The notes below the pieces were generated by a model. It saw only the letters and a program-made list of their open reading frames with translations, made no database searches and was not told the origin of the DNA. Made by a program: the position numbers and the translations under genes. Positions 17,565-26,038 of a DNA stretch of 64,000 nucleotides are shown in pieces. How positions within the stretch are numbered: position 1 is the first letter of the stretch; each line of letters begins with the position of its first letter. The DNA comes from an uncultured Pelagibacteraceae bacterium (GTDB lineage Bacteria; Pseudomonadota; Alphaproteobacteria; Pelagibacterales; Pelagibacteraceae): the NCBI GenBank assembly GCA_902618485.1, contig CACNAR010000002.1:62001-126000 (forward strand). The letters run 5' to 3'.

Positions 17565-17906
17565 TTATGCTATCGGTAAACCGTTATCTGCTTTTTGTGA
17601 TGGATGTACCAATGTCACTTTTCCCTCAGAGTCTATTGATCCTAAAAGTAAAAACTGAGATTTTATACCTGCAATATTTTTTTCTGGAAAATTACAAACA
17701 CCAATCACTTGTTTGCCAACTAAATTTTGCTCACTATAAAAATGAGTAATTTGAGCCGACGAAGTTTTAACACCTATTTCATTTCCAAAATCGACTTCAA
17801 CAACTAGTGAGGGTTTTCTAGCTTTTTCATTTTTTTTGACTGATAAGACGGTTCCAAGTCTAATATCTATTTTTTCAAATATGTCGTAAGTAATTTGCTC
17901 TTTCAT
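17565..17906 (-). CDS. csaA: CsaA-like tRNA-binding-domain protein
   Basis: 113 residues from the ATG at 17906 (an upstream in-frame codon at 17936 would add ten odd Ile/Asn-rich residues and collide with argE). One OB-fold: FEKIDIRLGTVLSV, a KPSLVVEVDFG strand, VKTSSAQITHFY, the VGKQVIGVCNFPEKNIAGIKSQFLLLG core and a C-terminal HPSQKADNGLPIA. This matches CsaA/EMAP-type tRNA-binding domains. CsaA is described as a chaperone-like factor with export-related activity; its function in alphaproteobacteria is unclear. It is divergent from the ArgE-like gene with only 29 bases between starts. Confidence 0.9.
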   Translation of the reverse strand: MKEQITYDIFEKIDIRLGTVLSVKKNEKARKPSLVVEVDFGNEIGVKTSSAQITHFYSEQNLVGKQVIGVCNFPEKNIAGIKSQFLLLGSIDSEGKVTLVHPSQKADNGLPIA

Positions 17907-17935
17907 AAACGTGATATTTATATTAATTATTATCA

Positions 17936-19126
17936 ATGAGTACAGAAGTAAATTTAGAGAAAATATACAAGAATTCTATTAAGATTTTATCTGATTTAAT
18001 TGGATTTAAAACTATTTCAGGAGACGACAATAATGATTTAATTAATTATTGTGAAAAATACCTCAGTGATTTAGGCGCCACCTCATTTAAAACATATGAT
18101 GAAGAAAAAAAAAGAGTAAATCTTTTTGCAACAATTAAAGCAAAAAAATCAAATGGGATAAAACCAATAATTTTGTCTGGTCATACTGATACTGTTCCCG
18201 TTTCTAAGAGTTGGAGCACAGATCCTTTTAAGGCAACAATTAAAGAAGATAAACTTTATGGAAGAGGTTCCTGTGACATGAAAGGATTTATTGCGTGCAC
18301 TTTAGCATTTGCTCCAATTTTTTCTAAAGTTGATCTGAATAGAGATATTCATTTTTCTTTTACTTTTGATGAGGAAACTGCATGTTTAGGTGCACCAATA
18401 TTGATTAAAGAACTTAAAAAAAGAAAAATTCAAAACGGAATTTGTATAGTTGGTGAGCCTACAAATATGAAAATTATTGATGCACATAAAGGATGCTACG
18501 AATACACAACTTATTTTGAAGGACTTGCAGGACATAGCTCAATGCCACATAAAGGTGTCAGTGCTGTTGAATTTGCATCAAAGTATGCCAACAAATTAAT
18601 AGAGCTTAGAGAAGAACTAAAAAAAAGAGCACCTAAAGAATCAATATTTGATCCTCCATTTTCAACACTACAAGTTGGAGGTATATTTGGAGGTATAGCT
18701 CATAATGTAATAGCTGATAAATGTCGCGTTGAATGGGAAACAAGACCAGTTGTCAAAGAAGATGGTGTCTTTCTAAATCAACAAATAGACGGATATGCAA
18801 AAGATGTTTTATTACCAGAAATGAAAAAAGTTTTTCCTAATTCAAAAATAACAAAGGAAATAATTGGTGAGGTTACTGGTTTCGATCGTATAAATAACTC
18901 AGAGGCATGTGAATTGGTCTCAAGTCTAACTGGTGATAATTCTAGGGAAGTTGTATCCTTTGGAACCGAAGCAGGATTATTTCAAGAAATAGGTATTAGC
19001 ACAGTTGTTTGTGGACCGGGCTCTATAGAACAAGCTCACAAAGTCGATGAGTTTATAGAACTAAATGAACTTAAAAAATGTTTGAAATTTCTTGAGGGAA
19101 TTAAAAATAAATCTACTCTTAATTAG
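17936..19126 (+). CDS. argE: Acetylornithine deacetylase-like M20 peptidase (ArgE-like)
   Basis: 396 residues, zinc-dependent M20 family. The metal-binding motifs are LSGHTDTVPV (His near 83), GRGSCDMKGF (Asp near 115) and DEETACLGA (Glu pair near 146), followed by GEPT; the dimerisation/lid domain contains GLAGHSS. These match ArgE of the proteobacterial type. ArgE releases acetate from N2-acetylornithine; related members take other N-acyl diamino acids. It is convergent with the ALDH gene and overlaps it by eight bases. N-alpha-acetyl-diaminobutyrate, the ectoine-derived intermediate, is one methylene shorter than acetylornithine, which may matter given the EutD-like gene at 29720 (inference). 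Confidence 0.85.
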   Translation: MSTEVNLEKIYKNSIKILSDLIGFKTISGDDNNDLINYCEKYLSDLGATSFKTYDEEKKRVNLFATIKAKKSNGIKPIILSGHTDTVPVSKSWSTDPFKATIKEDKLYGRGSCDMKGFIACTLAFAPIFSKVDLNRDIHFSFTFDEETACLGAPILIKELKKRKIQNGICIVGEPTNMKIIDAHKGCYEYTTYFEGLAGHSSMPHKGVSAVEFASKYANKLIELREELKKRAPKESIFDPPFSTLQVGGIFGGIAHNVIADKCRVEWETRPVVKEDGVFLNQQIDGYAKDVLLPEMKKVFPNSKITKEIIGEVTGFDRINNSEACELVSSLTGDNSREVVSFGTEAGLFQEIGISTVVCGPGSIEQAHKVDEFIELNELKKCLKFLEGIKNKSTLN

Positions 19127-20555
19127 TCCACCCACCAACTGATTTGACTTCCAAGAATTCTTGAAGACCATGTTCACCAGCTTCTCTACCTATTCCTGAA
19201 TGTTTAAAACCTCCAAAAGGTGTATCGATTGCTATACCTGCTCCATTTACATCAACCATTCCTGATCTGAGTTTTTTTGCAATTCGTTTAGCTTTTTCTT
19301 GATCTTGGGTTTGAATATAATTTGTTAGTCCATAAGGAGTATCATTTGCAATATTGATTGCGTCCTCCTCTGTTTCAAATGGTATAACTGACAATACAGG
19401 TCCAAAAATTTCAGTTCTAGCAATTTCCATACTATTGTTAACGTCTATAAATACAGTTGGCTTAACAAAATATCCTTTTTCATGACCATCAGGTTTTCCA
19501 AGTCCGCCTGCAATTAATTTTGCTCCTTCATCAATGCCTTTTTGAATTAAATCCTGAATTTTATTATATTGAGTTTCTGATACCACTGGCCCAATATGTT
19601 CCCCCTCTTTTTTTGGATCCCCTACCTTAATAGTATCGGTATATTCTTTAAGTTTTTTTATTGCTTCGGAGTAATTCGATTTTTCAATTAACATTCTTGT
19701 TGGTGCATTACACGATTGACCTGAATTTTTAAAACATCTTAAAGCACCCCATTCAATAGCTTTTGGATTAGCATCTTTAAAAATTATATTTGCTCCTTTG
19801 CCGCCTAATTCTAAACTTACTCTTTTAAAATCATTGGCTGCATTTTGTGAAATTAAAGCACCAGCTCTAGTCGAACCAGTAAAAGAAATCATGTTAATAT
19901 CTGGATGTCGTGTGAGAGCATCACCGGTAATATTTCCATCGCCATTTATTAGATTAAATACTCCTGGAGGAAATTTTGTTTCATCGATAATTTCAGTCAA
20001 AATCATTGATGATAACGGAGCAAGTTCTGATGGTTTTAAGACCATTGTACACCCTGATGCCAAGGCAGGTATTACCTTAAGACAAACCTGATTCATTGGC
20101 CAATTCCATGGTGTTATCAATGCACAGACACCTTTAGGCTCGTATAAAAGTCTTTGATTGGGAGCATGATCTCCCAAAGATTTTTCAAATTCAAAGTTCT
20201 TAAGATGTCTTATAAAAGATTTAATGTGAGCAGCTCCCGTGCCTACTTGAAGCTTAGTTGCAAAGTCTTTAGGTGCACCCATTTCAGTAGTAATTGCTTC
20301 AGAAATATCTGCCCACCTTTTTTTATAATTTTCGTAAAGTTTTTCTAAAAGTTTTATTCTTTCTTCTTTGGTTGAAAAAGCCCAAGAGTTATAAGCTTCT
20401 TTGGCTGAATTTACGGCAATATCGACATCTTCTTTACTACCAAGAGTTATAATTGCACATTTTTCTTCAGTGGAAGGATTAATAACTTCAATCTGTTGTT
20501 TGCTTTTTGGAACCTGCCATTTTCCATTTATATAAAAATTTTTTTTATCTTTCAT
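19119..20555 (-). CDS. NAD(P)-dependent aldehyde dehydrogenase
   Basis: 478 residues from the ATG at 20555; a TTG start at 20588 would add eleven Lys-rich residues and overlap the ureohydrolase gene. Canonical ALDH features: ITPWNWPMNQ (cofactor-binding), FTGSTRAGALI, LELGGKGANI with the general-base Glu, and FKNSGQSCNAPTR with the nucleophilic Cys; the C-terminal PFGGFKHSGIGREAGEHGL closes the domain. The substrate is not readable. Being next to a ureohydrolase, it could oxidise aminoaldehydes from polyamine or guanidino-compound breakdown (inference). Start 19 bases after the agmatinase-family gene's stop. Confidence 0.93.
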   Translation of the reverse strand: MKDKKNFYINGKWQVPKSKQQIEVINPSTEEKCAIITLGSKEDVDIAVNSAKEAYNSWAFSTKEERIKLLEKLYENYKKRWADISEAITTEMGAPKDFATKLQVGTGAAHIKSFIRHLKNFEFEKSLGDHAPNQRLLYEPKGVCALITPWNWPMNQVCLKVIPALASGCTMVLKPSELAPLSSMILTEIIDETKFPPGVFNLINGDGNITGDALTRHPDINMISFTGSTRAGALISQNAANDFKRVSLELGGKGANIIFKDANPKAIEWGALRCFKNSGQSCNAPTRMLIEKSNYSEAIKKLKEYTDTIKVGDPKKEGEHIGPVVSETQYNKIQDLIQKGIDEGAKLIAGGLGKPDGHEKGYFVKPTVFIDVNNSMEIARTEIFGPVLSVIPFETEEDAINIANDTPYGLTNYIQTQDQEKAKRIAKKLRSGMVDVNGAGIAIDTPFGGFKHSGIGREAGEHGLQEFLEVKSVGGWTN

Positions 20556-20574
20556 AATTTTTAATAACTTTTTG

Positions 20575-21534
20575 TTATTTTTTTGCAAATAAATTAGTTA
20601 ATTCATAAACAATCGTAGCAGCAGCCAGTGATGTCACTTCAGCATGATCATACGCAGGTGAAACTTCAACTACATCTGCTGATATAAGATTTAAGCCTGA
20701 TAAGCCTCTTAAAACATTCACCATTTCCCTTGAGGTCATTCCAGCAATTTCTGGTGTTCCTGTACCTGGTGCGAAAGCAGGGTCTAATACGTCTATATCT
20801 ATAGATAAGTATAAAGAATTGTTGCCTACTCTTTTTTTAATTCTCTCAGCTATATTATCTGTGCCCTCTGATTGAAATTCATCACAATGAATAATTTTAA
20901 ATCCAAAACTCTCATCATTCTTAATGTCATCTCTGCTATATAAAGGACCTCTAATTCCAACATGCATTGATGCATCATCTAAAAATAAATTTTCTTCCCG
21001 CGCTCTTCTAAAAGGAGTTCCATGAGTGTATGGAGCTCCAAAATATGTATCCCAAGTATCAAGATGAGCATCAAAGTGCACTAATGCGACTGGTCCATTA
21101 TTAATCTTATTCACTGCTTTTAAGAGAGGAAAGGCAATCGTGTGATCTCCACCTAAACAAATAATACCTCCAACCTTTTTTAATAACTCTTCAGCTCCTA
21201 CTTCTATCTGTTTTATCGCTTCATTAATATTAAATGGATTACAAGTAATATCTCCTGCATCAGCAACTTGTTGAATTTTAAACGGTTCAACATCATAACT
21301 TGGGTGATAATTGGTTCTTAAGTGTCTTGAGGCCTGTCTTATACTTTGAGGTCCAAATCTTGCTCCAGGTCTATAACTCGTGCCAGCATCGAATGGAACT
21401 CCAACGATTGCAACGTCACAACTCTCTACATCTCTTAGCTCTGGTAATCTAGCAAACGTCGAAGGCCCTGCAAACCTGGGAACTTTTGTTCCACTAACTG
21501 GTTGAATTGGATCTTTATTAGTTTTTTTTTTCAC
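20575..21534 (-). CDS. speB: Agmatinase/arginase-family ureohydrolase
   Basis: Manganese-dependent hydrolysis of a guanidino compound to urea plus amine, 319 residues from a GTG start. The two Mn-binding blocks are present: GGDHTIAFPLL and HFDAHLDTWDTYFG with the HxD pairs, and the later SIDIDVLDPAFAPGTGTPEIAGM. The N-terminal GVPFDAGTSYRPGARFGPQSIR segment is typical of SpeB. The family includes agmatinase, guanidinobutyrase and guanidinopropionase, which these motifs do not separate. The downstream ALDH and the Pot transporter at 25-30 kb make polyamine or guanidino-compound use likely. Confidence 0.9.
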   Translation of the reverse strand: MKKKTNKDPIQPVSGTKVPRFAGPSTFARLPELRDVESCDVAIVGVPFDAGTSYRPGARFGPQSIRQASRHLRTNYHPSYDVEPFKIQQVADAGDITCNPFNINEAIKQIEVGAEELLKKVGGIICLGGDHTIAFPLLKAVNKINNGPVALVHFDAHLDTWDTYFGAPYTHGTPFRRAREENLFLDDASMHVGIRGPLYSRDDIKNDESFGFKIIHCDEFQSEGTDNIAERIKKRVGNNSLYLSIDIDVLDPAFAPGTGTPEIAGMTSREMVNVLRGLSGLNLISADVVEVSPAYDHAEVTSLAAATIVYELTNLFAKK

Positions 21535-21588
21535 ACTAAAAACTGTATCACATTCTTTTAATTTGGAATATCTTCTATATTGAGATTT

Positions 21589-22311
21589 ATGATTTATTTT
21601 AGATATATAATATTATTCTTTATAGTTTTTAATTCAGCGCAAGCAGATACTATTTACAATCTCATCAAAATTCCTAATTTAGAGATATATGATATTAAAA
21701 CTCCAAATAAACTCAGATACTTATACGCTAAACAACCTTTTACGATAGGAGTTGATAATAATATAAATTGTTATGACCCTGAAAAAAAATCTTTAGATAA
21801 AAAGTATAAAGTTATTCAGAAAAATTTGAACAAATACGATCAAGTATTTTTGAAAAAAATAAATTTAAAATATATTGTTTTATGTGAGGATTTATCAATC
21901 TCAAATATCAATACAGCAGGTATTCCAGATAATGTAATGAAAACATTAATTCTTGATATAGAATTTAATGAAAAATATTTCGAACGAGTAATTCATCATG
22001 AAGTTTTTCATATAATAAATGATAGTTATAAGGATATATTTAATGAAAGTGCCTGGTCGAGCTTCAACTTAACAGATTTTGAGTATGCTGAATGTTCCAC
22101 ATGCACCGATAAATTAGGTCTAGAAACCTATAGCAATACTAAGGGATTTTTCTCGGAATACTCTCAATCTACTGCATCTGAGGATATGGCAGAAGTTTTT
22201 TCTCATTTAATGATTGGAACAAACTTAAATAATAAAGACCCAATTTTAGAAAAAAAAATAAATTTTATAAAAAAAAATTTGTTAAGAATTGATCCAAATT
22301 TTATCTTATGA
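21589..22311 (+). CDS. Putative secreted zinc metallopeptidase (HExxH), unknown family
   Basis: 240 residues from the ATG at 21589 (a TTG three codons earlier is possible). The N terminus is a signal peptide with cleavage near AQA-DT (residue ~19). The core contains HHEVFHIIND, an HExxH zinc-protease motif (His137, Glu138, His141), with ASEDMAEVFSHL about 55 residues later that can supply the third ligand (Glu198 or Glu202), a gluzincin-like arrangement. Cys168, Cys171 and Cys61/Cys99 may form disulfides. I do not recognise a named family. The stop overlaps the cyclophilin start (ATGA), suggesting a periplasmic two-gene unit. Confidence 0.6.
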   Translation: MIYFRYIILFFIVFNSAQADTIYNLIKIPNLEIYDIKTPNKLRYLYAKQPFTIGVDNNINCYDPEKKSLDKKYKVIQKNLNKYDQVFLKKINLKYIVLCEDLSISNINTAGIPDNVMKTLILDIEFNEKYFERVIHHEVFHIINDSYKDIFNESAWSSFNLTDFEYAECSTCTDKLGLETYSNTKGFFSEYSQSTASEDMAEVFSHLMIGTNLNNKDPILEKKINFIKKNLLRIDPNFIL

Positions 22312-22955
22312 TCAAAAAAATTAAGGCAACAAGATCAGAAAAAATAATTCTAATATTTTTACTATCCTTAGCAGTATTTTCTTTTGGTTCTTTTTTTTTA
22401 ATAAAGAATAAGTGTTTATTTGTAAAAAATTACGACCCAACAAAAATTACTTTTGAAAATCCCTCAAATATTGTAATTTTGAATGTTCCTTGCGGGAATG
22501 TTATAATTGAACTCTATCCTCAAATTTCTCCTAATGCTGTTCAAAGATTTAAGAAATTAGTTGAATCTAAAGCCTATGATAATTCTGCCTTTCATAGAGT
22601 AATAAAAGATACACTTGTTCAGGCGGGTGATTTAGAATTTGGTAAAAAAGGAAGTTTGAATTATGCAAAGATTGGTACTGGTAAGTCTGGTTTAGGAACA
22701 ATAAATTCAGAGATAGACACTCCATTTGATTTCAAAAAAGGAAGTGTAGGATTAGCAAGATCAAAAAGTTACAATACGGAAGATAGTCAGTTTTTTATAA
22801 TTTTAAGAGATGAACCGTTATATGAGTCTGAATACACCCCTATAGGTAAAGTAATTTACGGTTTAGAGGCGCTAAAAAAAATTAAGTATCTTGATAAATC
22901 TCAGTATGTATTAAGACCTGATTTTATTAATTCTATAAGAATGCTAATTAACTAA
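22308..22955 (+). CDS. Membrane-anchored cyclophilin-type peptidyl-prolyl isomerase
   Basis: 215 residues: an N-terminal membrane anchor (about 15-32) followed by a cyclophilin domain on the periplasmic side. Domain features are VIIELYPQISPNAVQRFKKLV, YDNSAFHRVIKDTLVQAGD (FHRVI with the catalytic-type Arg), GSVGLARSKSYNTEDSQFFIIL and YTPIGKVIYGLE. The usual FIVQGGD is here LVQAGD, a modest variation. It probably assists folding of exported proteins. Four-base overlap with the upstream metallopeptidase gene and 12-base tail overlap with the opposing fadN-like gene. Confidence 0.88.
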   Translation: MIKKIKATRSEKIILIFLLSLAVFSFGSFFLIKNKCLFVKNYDPTKITFENPSNIVILNVPCGNVIIELYPQISPNAVQRFKKLVESKAYDNSAFHRVIKDTLVQAGDLEFGKKGSLNYAKIGTGKSGLGTINSEIDTPFDFKKGSVGLARSKSYNTEDSQFFIILRDEPLYESEYTPIGKVIYGLEALKKIKYLDKSQYVLRPDFINSIRMLIN

Positions 22956-25166
22956 AGGCTTACCAGTAGCTAAGGTGTGTTTTATTCTGTCTTGTGTTTT
23001 TTTTGTTTCAATTAATCTCATAAATGCATCTAGCTCTAACTTAAACAAATCATCTTCAGTTAATGTTTTTTCTATTGTTGTGTCCCCACCACTTAAAACC
23101 TTTGCCAATTCTTTTGCAACCTCTACACCATGTTCTAGAATCACTTTTTCATTGTAAAGTTTTTCTATAATCTTATTCATTTCACCTCTAACGCTTTCTC
23201 CAGGAAGCTTAAATATAAGCTCTTCAGGTGTTTTAAAAGCTTTATTTTCATTGAGAATTTTTTTTGAGACTTCTAATAAACTGTTTCTATTCATAATTTT
23301 TTTATCTTCAGGTCTTAGATATTTTAGCGGTTCTGCTTCCACAGGTGAGGTTGCCGTCTTACCATAGCCAATAATATCAAAAACTTTAAGTGGGGCAAAA
23401 TTTGGATCTTTTTTTGCTTGTTCTGTATCTAACCATCTTCCTAACATCTCCTTACATCCTCCACCTGCAGGAATTAATCCAACAATGGTCTCAACAAGTC
23501 CCACAACAATATTTGTGTGGGACGCTACAAAATTACTTTGAACCATAACCTCAAAGCCACCACCAAGCGTTAAACCTGACGGAGCAGAAATCACAGGGTA
23601 TTTTGAATATTTTAAATGCTTACATGTCTCTTGAAAATATTTAATAAATTTTTCTATTGATTTAAAATCATTTTTATCTGCAAATTGCATAGTGTAAGTT
23701 AAGTTTACGCCGGCAGAAAATTGCATGCTCTCATTTATGATTATTAATGGTTTGTCTGTAGCTTTTTTAAGAGCATCCATTGAGTCGTAATCTAAAGCAT
23801 TAGCTTTAGTGGTAAACTCAACAATATTATAATCTTGAAATCTATATATCTTCGCAGAATCATTACCATCTAAACTGATTGCTGTTTTTTTAACTTTGCC
23901 TAGTGTTTCTATATTCGTATATTTCTGTCTTTCTCCATAGAAATCTTCATTTTTATTTTTATTTAATTCCTCTAAAAAATTATTCCCACTAAAATCATCA
24001 ACTTTGTTAAAAAAGTTTTGAACACCAATTTCCTCAAGCATTTCAAATGGTCCTTTAGCCCAATTAAAACCTAACCGCATTGCCTCATCAATATCATTAA
24101 ATTGATTAGTAATCCCTGGAACTAGTGATGATGCATATTTTATTATTTTTGAAATCACAGACCATGCATACTCACCGTATTTATCTTTTCTGTTAATTAA
24201 TCCATTAAGATCTACCTTATCAGACTTAATATCAATTTTTTTGCTAGGCGAATAATCACCTGTTTCAAGATTAATTGCCTCCATAACTTTAGTAGTTCCA
24301 GATTTATTCATTCTATAAAAACCACCTTTACCTTTTCTTCCCGTATAACCCGTCTCAATTAACTTTTTTACCAACGGAATTTCTTTAGCAACCTCATGAA
24401 ATTCATCTGTTTCTGGCAGCTCTTTAATAAAACTTTTTAACACATCAGCCATTAAATCAATCCCAATTAGGTCATAGAGACCAAAAACACCTGTTTTTGG
24501 AATTCCCATCGGCCTTCCAAAAATAGCATCCGCCTCCTCAACTGATAACTTCATTTTAAAAGCTTCTGTCATTGCAATTTGCATTGCATAAACTCCCACT
24601 CTATTTCCTAAAAATCCTGGTGTATCGTTACAAACAATTGCGCCTTTACCAAGCTCAGTTTCACAAAATTCTTTTAATTGATTTATTTTATTTAGATCGT
24701 TGTTCTCATTTTTAACAATTTCTAATAGCCCCATATATCTAACAGGATTAAAAAAATGAGTTATACAAAAATCTTTTTTTTCTGTATCTGTTAAGTTTTG
24801 AGATAAAACTTTTATAGGTATAGAAGAAGTATTAGATGAAACAATTGCGCCTGCTTTTCTTGATTTAAATATTTTTTCGTAAATTTGGTGTTTTATATCT
24901 ATTCTTTCAACTACCGCCTCAACAATCCAATCAGCATTTTTTACAACATCAAAATCATCAGATATATTTCCGACTTTAATATTATTTATTTTAGATTTAT
25001 CAATTAATAATGGAGGTCTAGATTTATGAATTCTTTCTCTAGCCTTTTCACTAATTTCAGTTTTTAAATCTAATAATGTAACTGGGATATTTGCATTGCA
25101 GAGATGGGCCGCTATACCGCTCCCCATCGTACCAGATCCAATCACTACGACATTTTTTATATTCAT
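22944..25166 (-). CDS. fadN: 3-hydroxyacyl-CoA dehydrogenase / enoyl-CoA hydratase fusion (FadN/YusL type)
   Basis: 740 residues, two enzymatic parts in the order dehydrogenase then hydratase. The N-terminal Rossmann motif is VIGSGTMGSGIAAHL (about 7-21), with ITHFFNPVRYMGLLEIV and NDTPGFLGNRVG blocks of 3-hydroxyacyl-CoA dehydrogenases. The second half holds a crotonase fold with SAPSGLTLGGGFEVMVQ and VGLVETIVGLIPAGGG, keeping both Glu positions of active hydratases. This order is that of FadN/YusL, opposite to FadB/FadJ. It lies 12 bases after potC on the same strand, so it is likely read with the pot operon; whether it acts on a catabolite of the imported compound or on general acyl-CoAs is unknown. 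Confidence 0.88.
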   Translation of the reverse strand: MNIKNVVVIGSGTMGSGIAAHLCNANIPVTLLDLKTEISEKARERIHKSRPPLLIDKSKINNIKVGNISDDFDVVKNADWIVEAVVERIDIKHQIYEKIFKSRKAGAIVSSNTSSIPIKVLSQNLTDTEKKDFCITHFFNPVRYMGLLEIVKNENNDLNKINQLKEFCETELGKGAIVCNDTPGFLGNRVGVYAMQIAMTEAFKMKLSVEEADAIFGRPMGIPKTGVFGLYDLIGIDLMADVLKSFIKELPETDEFHEVAKEIPLVKKLIETGYTGRKGKGGFYRMNKSGTTKVMEAINLETGDYSPSKKIDIKSDKVDLNGLINRKDKYGEYAWSVISKIIKYASSLVPGITNQFNDIDEAMRLGFNWAKGPFEMLEEIGVQNFFNKVDDFSGNNFLEELNKNKNEDFYGERQKYTNIETLGKVKKTAISLDGNDSAKIYRFQDYNIVEFTTKANALDYDSMDALKKATDKPLIIINESMQFSAGVNLTYTMQFADKNDFKSIEKFIKYFQETCKHLKYSKYPVISAPSGLTLGGGFEVMVQSNFVASHTNIVVGLVETIVGLIPAGGGCKEMLGRWLDTEQAKKDPNFAPLKVFDIIGYGKTATSPVEAEPLKYLRPEDKKIMNRNSLLEVSKKILNENKAFKTPEELIFKLPGESVRGEMNKIIEKLYNEKVILEHGVEVAKELAKVLSGGDTTIEKTLTEDDLFKLELDAFMRLIETKKTQDRIKHTLATGKPLVN

Positions 25167-25178
25167 GTAATGAAATTT

Positions 25179-26033
25179 TTATCGATTTATACCTCTGAGT
25201 CTTTCAGATCTTCTTCTTAAAAGTTCAGCGGTAACTAATATTAATGTTGATAAAATAATTAAACAAGTTGCAACAGCAAGAATTGTTGGGCTTAGTTGTT
25301 CCCTCAAACCTGTCCACATTTGAATTGGTATGGTTGTGTTTTCTAATCCTGCTAAAAATAGAACTACTACGACTTCATCAAATGATGTAACAAAAGCAAA
25401 TAGCCCTCCAGATATCACTCCAGGTAAAATAAGTGGTAAAGTGATTTTCATAAATGTATTTACAGGGTCGCTACCTAAACTGGCTGCGGCTCTTGTTACA
25501 CTATGATCGAATCCTGATAGAGTTGCGGTTACTGTGATAACTACAAATGGTGTTCCTAAAATAATATGTGCAAGAACTATTCCTGTGTGAGTGGCTGCTA
25601 ATCCAACTTTAGCCATAAAGAAAAATATCGCTACACCTGAAATGATTAAAGGAACTATCATAGGTGAAATTAATACTGCCATAATTAAACCCTTGTACGG
25701 CATATGCCTGCTACTCAAGCCCAAAGCCGCAACTGTTCCAAGTATTACCGAGCCTATTGTTGCAAAGATAGCAATGATAAAACTATTTTTTGCAGCTAAT
25801 CCCCAAGGATTTTTAGTCCCATAAATCATATCTTGATACCATCTTAAAGAAAACGCATCAGGATCTAAACGTTTCATTCCATCAGAAAAAACTAAAAATT
25901 CCTCAGCATTAAAAGATAATGGAAAAATAACAAATAATGGCGCAACAAGAAAAAAGAATACTGCTGCACAGATTGTCAAATAAACGTAGTGCCAAATTCT
26001 ATAATGTGGTTCTGTATATTTGGGTAAAGCCAT
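25179..26033 (-). CDS. potC: Spermidine/putrescine-type ABC transporter permease PotC
   Basis: 284 residues, about six membrane helices, normal length. The ATPase-docking loop is the AAASLGSDPVNTFMKITLPLILPGVISG segment (about 174-201), the EAA motif of the PotBC class, followed by FVTSFDEVVVVLFLAG, typical of PotC. The long first periplasmic loop (SFNAEEFLVFSDGMKRLDPDAFSLRWYQDM) is also family-like. The start follows the potB stop by five bases. Confidence 0.93.
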   Translation of the reverse strand: MALPKYTEPHYRIWHYVYLTICAAVFFFLVAPLFVIFPLSFNAEEFLVFSDGMKRLDPDAFSLRWYQDMIYGTKNPWGLAAKNSFIIAIFATIGSVILGTVAALGLSSRHMPYKGLIMAVLISPMIVPLIISGVAIFFFMAKVGLAATHTGIVLAHIILGTPFVVITVTATLSGFDHSVTRAAASLGSDPVNTFMKITLPLILPGVISGGLFAFVTSFDEVVVVLFLAGLENTTIPIQMWTGLREQLSPTILAVATCLIILSTLILVTAELLRRRSERLRGINR

Positions 26034-26038
26034 TTAGT

